From Microbacterium murale (GTDB lineage Bacteria; Actinomycetota; Actinomycetes; Actinomycetales; Microbacteriaceae): a stretch of 64,000 nucleotides of DNA. Below are positions 48,851-55,896 of this stretch, in pieces; within the stretch, counting starts at the first letter, position 1, and every line of letters starts with the position of its first letter. Both the position numbers and the translations under genes were made by a program. Where the stretch lies: NCBI RefSeq assembly GCF_014635185.1, contig NZ_BMCM01000002.1, positions 597,288-661,287 of the forward strand, written 5' to 3'. The notes under the pieces were generated by a model. That model was not told where the DNA came from. It saw only the letters and a list, made by a program, of their open reading frames with translations, and searched no databases.

Positions 48851-48861
48851 GCCGTTTTCAT

Positions 48862-48905
48862 CTGTAGCAGGAGCGGGGCTTGAACCCGCGACCTCACGAT
48901 TATGA
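48862..48905 (-). repeat. 78-bp direct repeat, copy 2, second part (tRNA side)
   Basis: Identical to 44681-44724: acceptor 3' strand, T arm and anticodon-stem 3' strand. Beyond the repeat the minus-strand sequence upstream is CACGACTCATAATCGTG, a complete 5-bp anticodon stem with loop CTCATAA (anticodon CAU). This copy therefore keeps more of the tRNA than copy 1; no D arm or 5' acceptor strand is seen. Confidence 0.8.
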
Positions 48906-48909
48906 GTCG

Positions 48910-49662
48910 TGCGAGGGCTACATCTGGTGTTCTGGTCTCGTTCCTGTTTGTCCCGGAATCTGCGGAATCATGCGGGTCCGGGGATACGCCGACGCCTGCT
49001 CATGCGGACCAATCAAGCCTGATTGCGCTTGGCTCGTGGGCAAAATGTGGGCAGGCGGGACTGGGCCAAGCGTGGGAAGTTCGTCGTAGCCCGGAGCGTT
49101 GAGGCGCACCACCTTAGCAGGATGGTGTGCGCCCTCACGCTGCCCTTGGACCGTGCGCAGATAGTGCGCTTGGAACCGCTGAGAAGCCTGAGTTTCTGTG
49201 GGTTCTCGGCTTCGTGAGCTCTCGCACCTTGCACACGAGAGACACTCGAATACTCGTCAGAATCGCTTCACTCGGGACGCTCCGGACACTTTTCGGACAC
49301 CTGACCGCTCACAACTAACGGTCTGGATTTTGAATCCATCGCCACTCAGTCTCGGCGGGCCGAAGCTCTGAAGATCCCGGAAACTCGCAAAGCCTCTGTC
49401 CGATCTCACGAGAGTTGTCGATCGGTGAGACAGCTCGTCCACGAAAAGACGGGTGAGTGGTGCGCTGCCGAGACTGCCGGTTAGTCTCACGAAAAAAGTC
49501 GGCAATCGCGTTTCGCCCTCACGCTGCCTAAAAGGTCGGGTGGACAGTTTCGGCGCAGCAGGTTCCGGCAGGGGGTTTCGGCAGGTGCGCAACCGGCGTG
49601 CCGTGCGGTCGGCCTGTGGAGTTGATCGCTCGGTGGCGGTGTTCTGTGATCGCTTGGCGGCG
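48910..49662. other. Gene-free stretch between the tRNA fragment and the Tn402-like module
   Basis: 753 bp without a convincing coding region on either strand. It includes the GAGAC/GTCTC motif cluster at 49347-49490, which probably marks the left end of the transposition module. The earlier 400 bp look like debris of an integrated element; the original integrase is not recognisable. Confidence 0.5.
49347..49490. repeat. Clustered GAGAC/GTCTC motifs, probable transposon left end
   Basis: CAGTCTCGGC at 49347-49356 and GCCGAGACTG at 49467-49476 form an inverted pair; GGTGAGAC lies at 49424-49431 and GTCTCAC at 49484-49490. The same GTGAGAC core recurs beyond the other side of the tniBA-resolvase genes (52505-52538). 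Repeated short transposase-binding motifs at both ends are a known feature of Tn402/Tn5053-type transposons. Confidence 0.5.
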
Positions 49663-50472
49663 TTAGTTGCCGATGACGAGGATGCTAGCTGCGGCTTCGA
49701 TGACGTCGTCGGTGATGGTCTCAAGCCCGTTGATCTTCAGCACTCGGGCGATCTGAGGGAAGAGCCGTTCAAGGAGACGAAAGTTGCCACGGGTGATGCG
49801 TTCGATCGCAGCTATCGCCTGCGCGTCGGTGAAGTCCTCTGGGTCGAGTTGCTGTCCTAGGTGTTTCCAGTGGCGGTCGAGGACGAAGAGGAGTTCTTCT
49901 CGGCCGAGGGTTCGGTAGTGGTGGGAGAAGCCGAGTCGGCTGTAGAGCTGTGGGTAGTGGCGGAACCGTTGGTCGATGCCGGGCATGCCAATGAGGATCA
50001 TAGAGAGGTGTTCACGGTCGTGGCGGTCGCGGAGCAGCTCGAGCGCAGTCGGTGTGAGCCTTTCGGCTTCGTCGATGATGAGCAGATCCACGAGGTGAGA
50101 CATGCCGATCGGCGTGGTGGTCGGTTCGGTCTCACGCGAGCGGAGGTGTTCGTCGGCGCAGATCTCGACCTTTGCCTGCCAGCGGTCGATGTCGTGCATG
50201 AGATCTTTGGGTCTGCAGAGGACCTCGGGTGTGTAGAAGACAGTCCGGGATCGGTTGGCGAGGGCGTAGTGCTTGGCGTCGTGCTCGCCGCGAGGTCCCC
50301 ACTTGTTGATGTAGGGCTCCAGAGCGTCCCAGTTTGCGTCGCGGCGGGCGGAGTTGGTCTTGCCGACGCCGGCGTCGCCGTGGCAGATGCCGATGGTTTT
50401 CTCTTTGCGGACGGCGTTCGCGAATTCGGTGAAGCGTCGGTGCTCTTTGGTGACGATGAATGGCTGGTTCAT
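49663..50472 (-). CDS. tniB: TniB-like AAA ATPase of a Tn402-type transposon
   Basis: 269 residues from the ATG at 50472, which overlaps the tniA stop (ATGA). Walker A GDAGVGKTNSARRD near residue 30; Walker B LLIIDEAERLTP near residue 140; an arginine-finger-like region around QRFRHYPQLYSRLGF. It fits the MuB/TniB/IstB-like transposition ATPase group, which selects the target and activates the DDE transposase. It is the third gene of a resolvase-tniA-tniB set. A TniQ homologue, normally next, is not visible. Confidence 0.88.
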   Translation of the reverse strand: MNQPFIVTKEHRRFTEFANAVRKEKTIGICHGDAGVGKTNSARRDANWDALEPYINKWGPRGEHDAKHYALANRSRTVFYTPEVLCRPKDLMHDIDRWQAKVEICADEHLRSRETEPTTTPIGMSHLVDLLIIDEAERLTPTALELLRDRHDREHLSMILIGMPGIDQRFRHYPQLYSRLGFSHHYRTLGREELLFVLDRHWKHLGQQLDPEDFTDAQAIAAIERITRGNFRLLERLFPQIARVLKINGLETITDDVIEAAASILVIGN

Positions 50473-51860
50473 CACTCGTCCTCTTCGTAGGTGCGTAGCC
50501 GGCGGCGATGCGGAGGTGCCGCGACGTCGCGTGGCTCGTCGCGGGTGACGGCGGTGAGGATGCGGTCGTTGATGGTGTGTCGGAGTGCGCGGCGGCGGGC
50601 TCGGCGGGCGGTTTCGATGTCGCGGAGGCTGAGGCGGAGATTGGGGTGGGCTTCGTCGACGGCGATGCAGACGAATGTGTCGCGGTCGTACACGCGGATC
50701 TCGGAGATGTCGCGCGGGTCGTAGCGGATTGTGATCGTGTGCCCGACGAAGGGGGCGAGTGTCGGAGCGAGGTAGCGCTGGCCCTGGAAGTGAATGCCGT
50801 CGCGCTGCACGACCCGGTTCTTGGGGACCGTGAGCAGGAGGCCGTCGAGTTGTTCCAGACTGTCGGGCATTCGCGGAAGCCAGCCGTTCGCGACCCACGC
50901 GTCCCGAGGCGATACTCCGAGCTCCCGGTGCGGGCGTGCGTTGTACATCCCGATGAACCCGCCGATCGCCTGGTCGAGGGCGGCCAGATCTAGAGCGGGG
51001 TGAGGATTCCTGTCGCCTGGTCTGAGGTGCCCGGGGAGAGTGGAGAGAAGCTCTGTGTTGATGGTGCGGAAGAAGCGTTCGATCTTGCCGCGGCCTTGGG
51101 GCCGAGCCACGGTGGAGTGGATGATCCGGATGCGCAGCTCGATGGCGGTGCGTTCGAGGTGATGGCTGGTAAAGTCGGAGCCGTGGTCGACGTGGAGCAC
51201 GTCGGGTATTCCACACATGGCCCACGCGGGGTCGGTCTTGCGCCAGATCGCCTGCCTGAGCGCGAGGGCCGTGTTCATCGCTGATGGTGCACCGGTGAAG
51301 ACGGTGTATCCGCAGATCGCGCGTGAGTGGTCGTCGATCACGATCGTGAGCCAGGGTCGATCAGATTTGCCGCCTACGGCACTGGTGATGAGGATGTCGA
51401 GTTCGGTGTGATCGGCCTGCCAGATCTGGTTGGGCCCGTCGGCTCGGCGCCGGTATACGAGCTCGTATCGATCGCGATACGCAATGGGTCCATCCAACGC
51501 GAGCGTTACCAGTGCCGGGTCGAGGGACTGCACGATATCTCTGACAGTGGCGTAGCTGGGCACCACCAGGCCTTGCCGCTCCGCTTCGGTACTCGCAAGG
51601 CGGTGCAGCGTCGCGATCGCTGGCCTCGGCCTGGTCAACGCGAGGTGCTCGATGAATCTGACCAATTCGCCCCCCGTGCGACGAATGCCGGCGTCGGCTC
51701 TCGGTTGAGGGTCGAGTGCAGTGATGCCGTGGTCTCGGTAGAGCTGGTGCCAGCGTTGGAGCGTGCGCAGGCCAATCCCGGTTTCTCGGGAGAGAGCGGT
51801 GAGAGGTATCTGGTCCTCGACGTGTAGTCGAAGAATTCGCCACCGCTCCCCGCCGCTCAT
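50472..51860 (-). CDS. tniA: TniA-like DDE transposase
   Basis: 462 residues from ATG 51860. N-terminal helix-turn-helix (LTALSRETGIGLRTLQRWHQLY), then a retroviral-integrase-like catalytic core with D150 (WQADHTELD), D225 (HVDHGSDF) and E261 (GRGKIERFF). D225 and E261 are 36 residues apart, a classic DD-35-E. The C-terminal third is a Mu-transposase-C barrel (GIHFQGQRYLAPTLAPF). It cuts and joins the transposon ends with the tniB ATPase. Eight bases separate it from the resolvase stop, so the genes are co-transcribed. Confidence 0.9.
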   Translation of the reverse strand: MSGGERWRILRLHVEDQIPLTALSRETGIGLRTLQRWHQLYRDHGITALDPQPRADAGIRRTGGELVRFIEHLALTRPRPAIATLHRLASTEAERQGLVVPSYATVRDIVQSLDPALVTLALDGPIAYRDRYELVYRRRADGPNQIWQADHTELDILITSAVGGKSDRPWLTIVIDDHSRAICGYTVFTGAPSAMNTALALRQAIWRKTDPAWAMCGIPDVLHVDHGSDFTSHHLERTAIELRIRIIHSTVARPQGRGKIERFFRTINTELLSTLPGHLRPGDRNPHPALDLAALDQAIGGFIGMYNARPHRELGVSPRDAWVANGWLPRMPDSLEQLDGLLLTVPKNRVVQRDGIHFQGQRYLAPTLAPFVGHTITIRYDPRDISEIRVYDRDTFVCIAVDEAHPNLRLSLRDIETARRARRRALRHTINDRILTAVTRDEPRDVAAPPHRRRLRTYEEDE

Positions 51861-51867
51861 CACATCG

Positions 51868-52464
51868 CTAGATGGTGATGCTCTCGCGGCTGGCGAGGGC
51901 TTGCTGGTGGCGGTAGAGCGTGGCGCGACTCCACCCGACGAGCCGTGCTGCATCTTCGGCGGTGCGACCTTTCGCTCGGGCGTCGGCGGCGATCGCGAGC
52001 TTGTCGGCGATTACCGCTGGGTCCGAGAGTGGACGACCGAAGCGAGTGCCGCTCTGCCTGGCGGCGGCGATCCCAGCATTTACCCGCTCGACAATCAGTT
52101 CACGCTCGTACTCCGCGAGCGTGGCGAGCATGTTCAGCATCAACCGGCCCGTCGATGTCGCTGGATCTATCCCATCCGAGACAGAACGCACATGGATGCC
52201 CCGCTCGCGCAGCAGGTTTACGGTGTTCAGCACGTCGATGAGGGAGCGGCCGAGGCGGTCCACGCGCCAGACGACGACGGTGTCACCGGCTTCTGCGTGC
52301 TCGAGGAGTTTTTTCATCCCACGACGCTCGATCGCGGTCTTGCTCCCGGAGGTGACATCGGCGAACACGTCGCGCTTCTGAACACCAGCGGCGACGAGTG
52401 CGTCGAGCTGCAGCTGCGCATCCTGGCTCGATGTGCTCACGCGGGTGTATCCAAGAAGTCTCAC
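51868..52464 (-). CDS. tniR: Serine recombinase (resolvase) of the Tn402-like module
   Basis: 198 residues from the GTG at 52464 (VRLLGYTRVSTSSQDAQ). The catalytic serine S10 is in GYTRVS; VVVWRVDRLGRSL is the conserved resolvase helix with the arginines; LATLAEYERELIVERVNAG follows. A C-terminal helix-turn-helix (AARLVGWSRATLYRHQQA) binds the resolution site. Its job would be to resolve cointegrates after replicative transposition. It precedes tniA by 7 bp and is bordered on its upstream side by GAGAC repeats. A longer in-frame ATG at 52512 is possible. Confidence 0.85.
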   Translation of the reverse strand: MRLLGYTRVSTSSQDAQLQLDALVAAGVQKRDVFADVTSGSKTAIERRGMKKLLEHAEAGDTVVVWRVDRLGRSLIDVLNTVNLLRERGIHVRSVSDGIDPATSTGRLMLNMLATLAEYERELIVERVNAGIAAARQSGTRFGRPLSDPAVIADKLAIAADARAKGRTAEDAARLVGWSRATLYRHQQALASRESITI

Positions 52465-52504
52465 TCGGCCATTGTGCCTCACAAACCCCGCCGCGTCATC
52501 GCGC

Positions 52505-52538
52505 TGAGACACTTTCCGGTGAGACGCATTGTTGAGAC
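52505..52538. repeat. Triple TGAGAC repeats at the other end of the module
   Basis: TGAGAC occurs at 52505, 52520 and 52533 (spacings 15 and 13 bp), each preceded by C, G or T. The middle one reads GTGAGAC, as at 49424. They lie upstream of the resolvase and would be the right-end transposase sites or the resolution site. Confidence 0.5.
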
Positions 52539-52649
52539 AGACGCTGACCGAGGATCACACGGATCAGCGATCACACAGCCGGGATCCGGCCGATGTCTCG
52601 AAAAGCTGTAGCTTTTCGAGATGCCCTGCTGGTGCGTACAACGACGGGT

Positions 52650-53054
52650 TTACGGTAGCGGCCGCGGGATGACGTTGCAGATGCTGCGCTCCGAGCACGT
52701 CGCTGGGTCGACGGCCGAACTGGTGGTGAGCATGTCGACGAGTTCTGTTTCGAGACGGGCGAGTTCTTGTTGACGGACCCTGACTTCATTGAGTTTGCCA
52801 TCGAGCAGCGAGTGCACGTGCGAGCAGGGCGCCTGCCCGTCTTCCCGGAGAGTGAGGACTCCGGCGATGTCGGCCAGCGTCAATCCGGCAGATTGAGCGG
52901 CGCGAATGAATCCGACGCGGGAAGCGACCTCATCGTCATAGACCCGGTATCCATTGCTTTGTCGACTCGGTGCAGAAAGTAGCCCTTCGCGTTCGTAGAA
53001 ACGAAGGGTCTGGGTGCTGACTCCCGTGGTGGCGGCGAGGTCTCCAATGCGCAT
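52650..53054 (-). CDS. MerR-family metal-responsive regulator
   Basis: 134 residues. The N-terminal winged helix-turn-helix (RIGDLAATTGVSTQTLRFYEREGLLS, then NGYRVYDDEV) is MerR-type. The dimerisation helix follows. Candidate metal ligands are C77 (with H79, H81), C120 and C126, positions close to those of MerR/ZntR-type sensors, so it likely binds a soft metal or thiol-reactive ligand. It is divergent to the redox operon at 53109; their shared 54-bp gap holds a MerR-style promoter. Confidence 0.9.
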   Translation of the reverse strand: MRIGDLAATTGVSTQTLRFYEREGLLSAPSRQSNGYRVYDDEVASRVGFIRAAQSAGLTLADIAGVLTLREDGQAPCSHVHSLLDGKLNEVRVRQQELARLETELVDMLTTSSAVDPATCSERSICNVIPRPLP

Positions 53055-53070
53055 ACCCCCATTTCACCAC

Positions 53071-53101
53071 TTGACCTTGTACCGGGCTGCAACGTTTACG
53101 G
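53071..53101 (+). promoter_or_regulatory. MerR-type promoter for the redox operon
   Basis: TTGACC at 53071-53076 serves as -35; TTTACG/TTACGG at 53095-53101 is the best -10. The spacer is 18-19 bp, the over-long spacing that MerR-family activators correct by twisting DNA. Transcription would start about 53107, next to the ATG at 53109, so the message is probably leaderless. Confidence 0.6.
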
Positions 53102-53108
53102 TCGATGC

Positions 53109-53423
53109 ATGCAGATCACGTTGCAGTACTTCGATGGGTGCCCGAACTGGGAGACGGCCGCGGATCGCCTCACGGTGATCGCCGCGGAACGATCCGACGT
53201 CACGGTGAGCCGGCAGCTCATCGAGACGCAGGAGGAAGCGGAAGCTCTCGACTTCCGCGGGTCCCCGACTCTCCTGGCCGACGGTGTGCCGCTGTTTCCC
53301 GCGCCAGAAGCTCCGCCCGGCCTGTCGTGCCGGGTGTATTTGACACCGGCAGGTCTTGCCGGGTCGCCCACGACAGAGCAGATCCGGGACGCCATCAGGA
53401 CCGTCGAAGCGGGTATCCGGTGA
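53109..53423 (+). CDS. Small thioredoxin-fold protein (DF-family redox partner)
   Basis: 104 residues. Beta-alpha-beta start MQITLQYFDGCPNWETAADR with C11 and W14, then FRGSPTLLADG and C74 in SCRVYLTPAGLAGSPT. Database entries of this type are often labelled alkylmercury-lyase-like or thioredoxin-family. C11 and C74 may form a disulfide used in electron transfer. No ribosome site is present ahead of the ATG, which fits a leaderless transcript. The stop overlaps the start of the flavoprotein gene (GTGA), so both are translated together. A paralogue lies at 61820. Confidence 0.8.
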   Translation: MQITLQYFDGCPNWETAADRLTVIAAERSDVTVSRQLIETQEEAEALDFRGSPTLLADGVPLFPAPEAPPGLSCRVYLTPAGLAGSPTTEQIRDAIRTVEAGIR

Positions 53424-54769
53424 GTGACGCGTTCGATCTGCTGGTCATCGGTGCAGGCATGGCGGGCACGTCCGCTGCGAACAAGTGTGCGGCGCAGGGC
53501 TGGCGGGTCGGGATTGTCGACGCGTTGCCCTACGGCGGTACCTGCGCGCTCCGGGGATGCGACCCGAAAAAGATCCTCCGCCGCGGCGCCGAAATCGTCG
53601 ATGCCGCCCGGCTGATGAACGACACCGGCATTACAGAAGGCGGCCTCCGTGTCGACTGGCCGGCCCTGATGCGGCGCAAGCGCGGCTTCACCGACGGTGT
53701 CCCGAAAGGCATGGAAGACGAACTCACCGGCAACGGTGCCACCACTTTTCACGGCCACGCCGAGTTCACTGGCCCGAACACCCTCACCATCGATGGCACT
53801 ACCCACCACGCCGACCGCTTCCTCATCGCCACCGGGGCCACCCCGAGGCCGTTGACGTTCCCCGGTGCGGCACACCTCATCGACAGCACCCAATTCCTCG
53901 ACCTCGATGCTCTACCGCAGCGGATCGTGTTCATCGGCGGCGGCTTCATCTCGTTCGAGTTCGCGCACATCGCCGCCCGCGCCGGCGCGCAGTGCACGAT
54001 CATCGACCACGGCCCGCGACCCCTGCGCGAGTTCGACCCCGACCTGGTGGAGTTGCTGACCTCCCGCACCGAGCAAGCCGGCATCCACGTCTACCGAAAC
54101 ACCAACGTCACCGCCATCGAGGCCGCCCCCGCCGGGTTCCAGATCAGCATCAACACCCACGGCACGACCACCCGTCTTGACGCGGACCTCGTCGTTCATG
54201 GAGCAGGTCGCGTCCCCGCCCTCGATGGCCTCCATTTGGACGCTGCCGGTATTGCCGGCAGCCTACGTGGAGTCACCGTCGCCGGGCACCTGCAAAGCAC
54301 CACCAACCCCGCCGTCTATGCCGCAGGAGACGCCGCCGACACCGCGGGACGTCCCCTGACTCCGGTGGCCGTGTTTGAGGGGAAAGTCGCCGCGTCGAAC
54401 ATGCTCAAAGGAACCACCACAGCACCCGACTACACCGGGGTCCCCACGACCGTGTTCACCATCCCGGAGCTGAACCGGGTCGGCCTCCTCGAAGAAGAAG
54501 CCGCCACAAGCCACAACACCGCCGTTCGCTTCACTGACACCAGCAACTGGTACTCCACCTACCGGGTCGCCGAAACCACCGCCGCCGCGAAGATCATCAT
54601 CGATACCGACACCGATCAGATCCTTGGCGCGCACCTGCTCGGCCCCGGCTACTCCGAACTGATCAACACCTTCGGCATCGCCATCAAACTGGGTCTCACC
54701 ACCCGGCAACTCAAATCCACCACCGCCACCTACCCCTCCCTCGGCTCCGACCTCGGCTCCCTACTCTGA
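53420..54769 (+). CDS. Pyridine nucleotide-disulfide oxidoreductase (flavoprotein), not a canonical mercuric reductase
   Basis: 449 residues from a GTG that overlaps the previous stop. FAD loop VIGAGMAGTSAA (11-16), active-site disulfide C42-x4-C47 in GGTCALRGCDPKK, second NAD(P) loop FIGGGFISFEF, and VYAAGDAADTAG near residue 300. The group includes glutathione, dihydrolipoyl and mercuric reductases. It lacks MerA's N-terminal heavy-metal domain and C-terminal cysteine pair, and its C-terminus ends SLGSDLGSLL without the HPTxxE catalytic block. It should reduce the partner protein encoded just upstream, or a small disulfide. Confidence 0.85.
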   Translation: MSDAFDLLVIGAGMAGTSAANKCAAQGWRVGIVDALPYGGTCALRGCDPKKILRRGAEIVDAARLMNDTGITEGGLRVDWPALMRRKRGFTDGVPKGMEDELTGNGATTFHGHAEFTGPNTLTIDGTTHHADRFLIATGATPRPLTFPGAAHLIDSTQFLDLDALPQRIVFIGGGFISFEFAHIAARAGAQCTIIDHGPRPLREFDPDLVELLTSRTEQAGIHVYRNTNVTAIEAAPAGFQISINTHGTTTRLDADLVVHGAGRVPALDGLHLDAAGIAGSLRGVTVAGHLQSTTNPAVYAAGDAADTAGRPLTPVAVFEGKVAASNMLKGTTTAPDYTGVPTTVFTIPELNRVGLLEEEAATSHNTAVRFTDTSNWYSTYRVAETTAAAKIIIDTDTDQILGAHLLGPGYSELINTFGIAIKLGLTTRQLKSTTATYPSLGSDLGSLL

Positions 54770-54899
54770 CCAACTAACACACAGAGCCGACTACCTCTGC
54801 TTTCCGTCAGTCGCCGGCCAGCCACACCCGTCACTAAGCGATCACAAAACACCGCCAAAAAGCGACAATGTCCACACCCGGTCGCCGACAGCGACGGGC

Positions 54900-54925
54900 C
54901 TGCCGGAAACGATCGTTTTCGGCAG
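54900..54925. repeat. 26-bp palindrome around AAACGATCGTTT, copy 1
   Basis: CTGCCGGAAACGA faces TCGTTTTCGGCAG: 12 of 13 positions pair. It lies 130 bp after the flavoprotein stop and 54 bp before the next gene's start. Three further copies are at 55724, 57840 and 61749. Confidence 0.8.
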
Positions 54926-54978
54926 AGTGCGCAAGCTCAAGCCGGTTGCGCCGCGATGGTGATCGATAGCCTGAAGCG

Positions 54979-55605
54979 ATGCAGCGACTCTCGAGAACTT
55001 GGACAGCCGGCGGCGTCGGGTTGATCGCGTGCGGAGTGATCGGTGTGCTCCGCAATAGCCTCCCTGGTGCTCCTTCTGTCGGATACCTCGATGTTGCGGC
55101 AGACGTCGTTTACGCCTCGGCTGTACTTCTCCTCGGGATCGGCCTATCGCGCGAAGCCAGCATCGTTGCACGACAGCCGCTCGGGGTCATCGCCGTGGGA
55201 CTTGTGGCGGTCTGGCCACTTATCGCCGATGTCGCGAACTGGTCGCTCGCAGCGCTGGCCCCTGAAGGCCCAGGCGCCGCCTGGACCGTCTTGGGCTATC
55301 TTTCGATCCTCGTTCCCGTGGGGGCCGGGTTGACGGCAGCCACGCGAATTGCGCGAGCTGGCGTAGTTCACGCGCCGTGGCGGTGGGCACCTCTCTGGGC
55401 ACTTGGGATCCACACGGTTGCGTGGGTCGTTCCACAACTTGTCCTCACGGCCGTCGGAGCAGCAGAAGCACAGCTCTATGCGAATCTGTTCTCGCTAATC
55501 AGTACAGCCGCCTTCCTTGCGGGCACGCTCGGCCTCGGCATCCTCGCAGTCGTGCTCGCAGTCGGACGCCGCTCCGCAAGCGTCGAGGTATTCCGTTCCT
55601 CCTGA
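54979..55605 (+). CDS. Membrane protein of unknown function
   Basis: 208 residues with about six predicted membrane helices (WTAGGVGLIACGVIGVLR, VVYASAVLLLGIGLS, VIAVGLVAVWPLIADVA, YLSILVPVGAGLTAA, WALGIHTVAWVVPQLVL, STAAFLAGTLGLGILAVV). No signal peptide cleavage site, no recognised motif. It starts 54 bp after palindrome copy 1 and is followed by copy 2, 118 bp past its stop. I do not recognise the family. Confidence 0.7.
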   Translation: MQRLSRTWTAGGVGLIACGVIGVLRNSLPGAPSVGYLDVAADVVYASAVLLLGIGLSREASIVARQPLGVIAVGLVAVWPLIADVANWSLAALAPEGPGAAWTVLGYLSILVPVGAGLTAATRIARAGVVHAPWRWAPLWALGIHTVAWVVPQLVLTAVGAAEAQLYANLFSLISTAAFLAGTLGLGILAVVLAVGRRSASVEVFRSS

Positions 55606-55896
55606 AGAACTGCGGGTGTCGCCGGGCTCAACGACGTTAACGTTGCTCATCAGCGACGCCAATACGGAGAGAGGTTGTTACCGCGGACGTTCTCGGTGGC
55701 GGGTCGGGTGACGACGGTTCGGTCGTTCGGAAACGATCGTTTCGGCGGGCACTACTGTTTCACAACTAACGATCACTGGGCATGGCCACTCCCTGTTGCC
55801 GCACGTCGACTTGCTCGGAAGCTGACAACGGAATACTGACCTGGAAAGTAGCCGGCAGTGAGAGGGCAGCTGGATGAATCTCCTGTGTCAGCGCGT
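55606..55896. other. Intergenic region with palindrome copy 2
   Basis: 291 bp between convergent genes. It holds palindrome copy 2 and a short ACGTTAACGT dyad near 55635. No gene is seen. Confidence 0.6.
55724..55749. repeat. 26-bp palindrome around AAACGATCGTTT, copy 2
   Basis: CGTTCGGAAACGA faces TCGTTTCGGCGGG; the outer arm is one base shorter on the right than in copy 1. The 12-bp core AAACGATCGTTT (55731-55742) is perfect. Confidence 0.75.

Larger units (their letters stand above)
45663..48853 (+). mobile_element. ISL3-type compound unit with cargo, 3,191 bp, 8-bp target duplication
   Basis: The left end starts GGCTCTTCCCAGATGACGG and the right end, read inward, starts GGCTCATCCCAATCGG; the two share GGCTC-TCCCA and GGTGTAGG. 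GTTTTCAT is present directly outside both (45655-45662 and 48854-48861), the 8-bp duplication typical of ISL3-family elements. Inside: a 165-bp left fragment, a GlxA-like regulator, a monooxygenase and a full transposase gene. The inner 129 bp at 45700-45828 and 47452-47580 are 126/129 identical. The cargo is therefore bracketed by two partial IS copies that moved as one unit. Confidence 0.8.

Noticed and set aside
48862-48960. A complete tRNA-Met gene
   Set aside because: Only the anticodon arm, T arm and 3' acceptor strand are present; the D arm and 5' acceptor strand needed to pair with TCCTGCT are missing.
49315-49350. An anticodon-arm-like stretch (CTGGATTTTGAATCCAT) resembling tRNA-Gln
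   Set aside because: No T arm or acceptor stem follows; probably chance or a very short relic.
53105-54769. A single continuous frame from 53105 that would fuse an extra 105 residues to the flavoprotein
   Set aside because: The upstream part is an out-of-frame read of the thioredoxin-fold gene; the FAD motif starts a few residues after GTG 53420, which overlaps the preceding stop.
53420-54769. Annotation as mercuric reductase merA
   Set aside because: No N-terminal HMA domain, no C-terminal cysteine pair, and no mer transport genes beside it.
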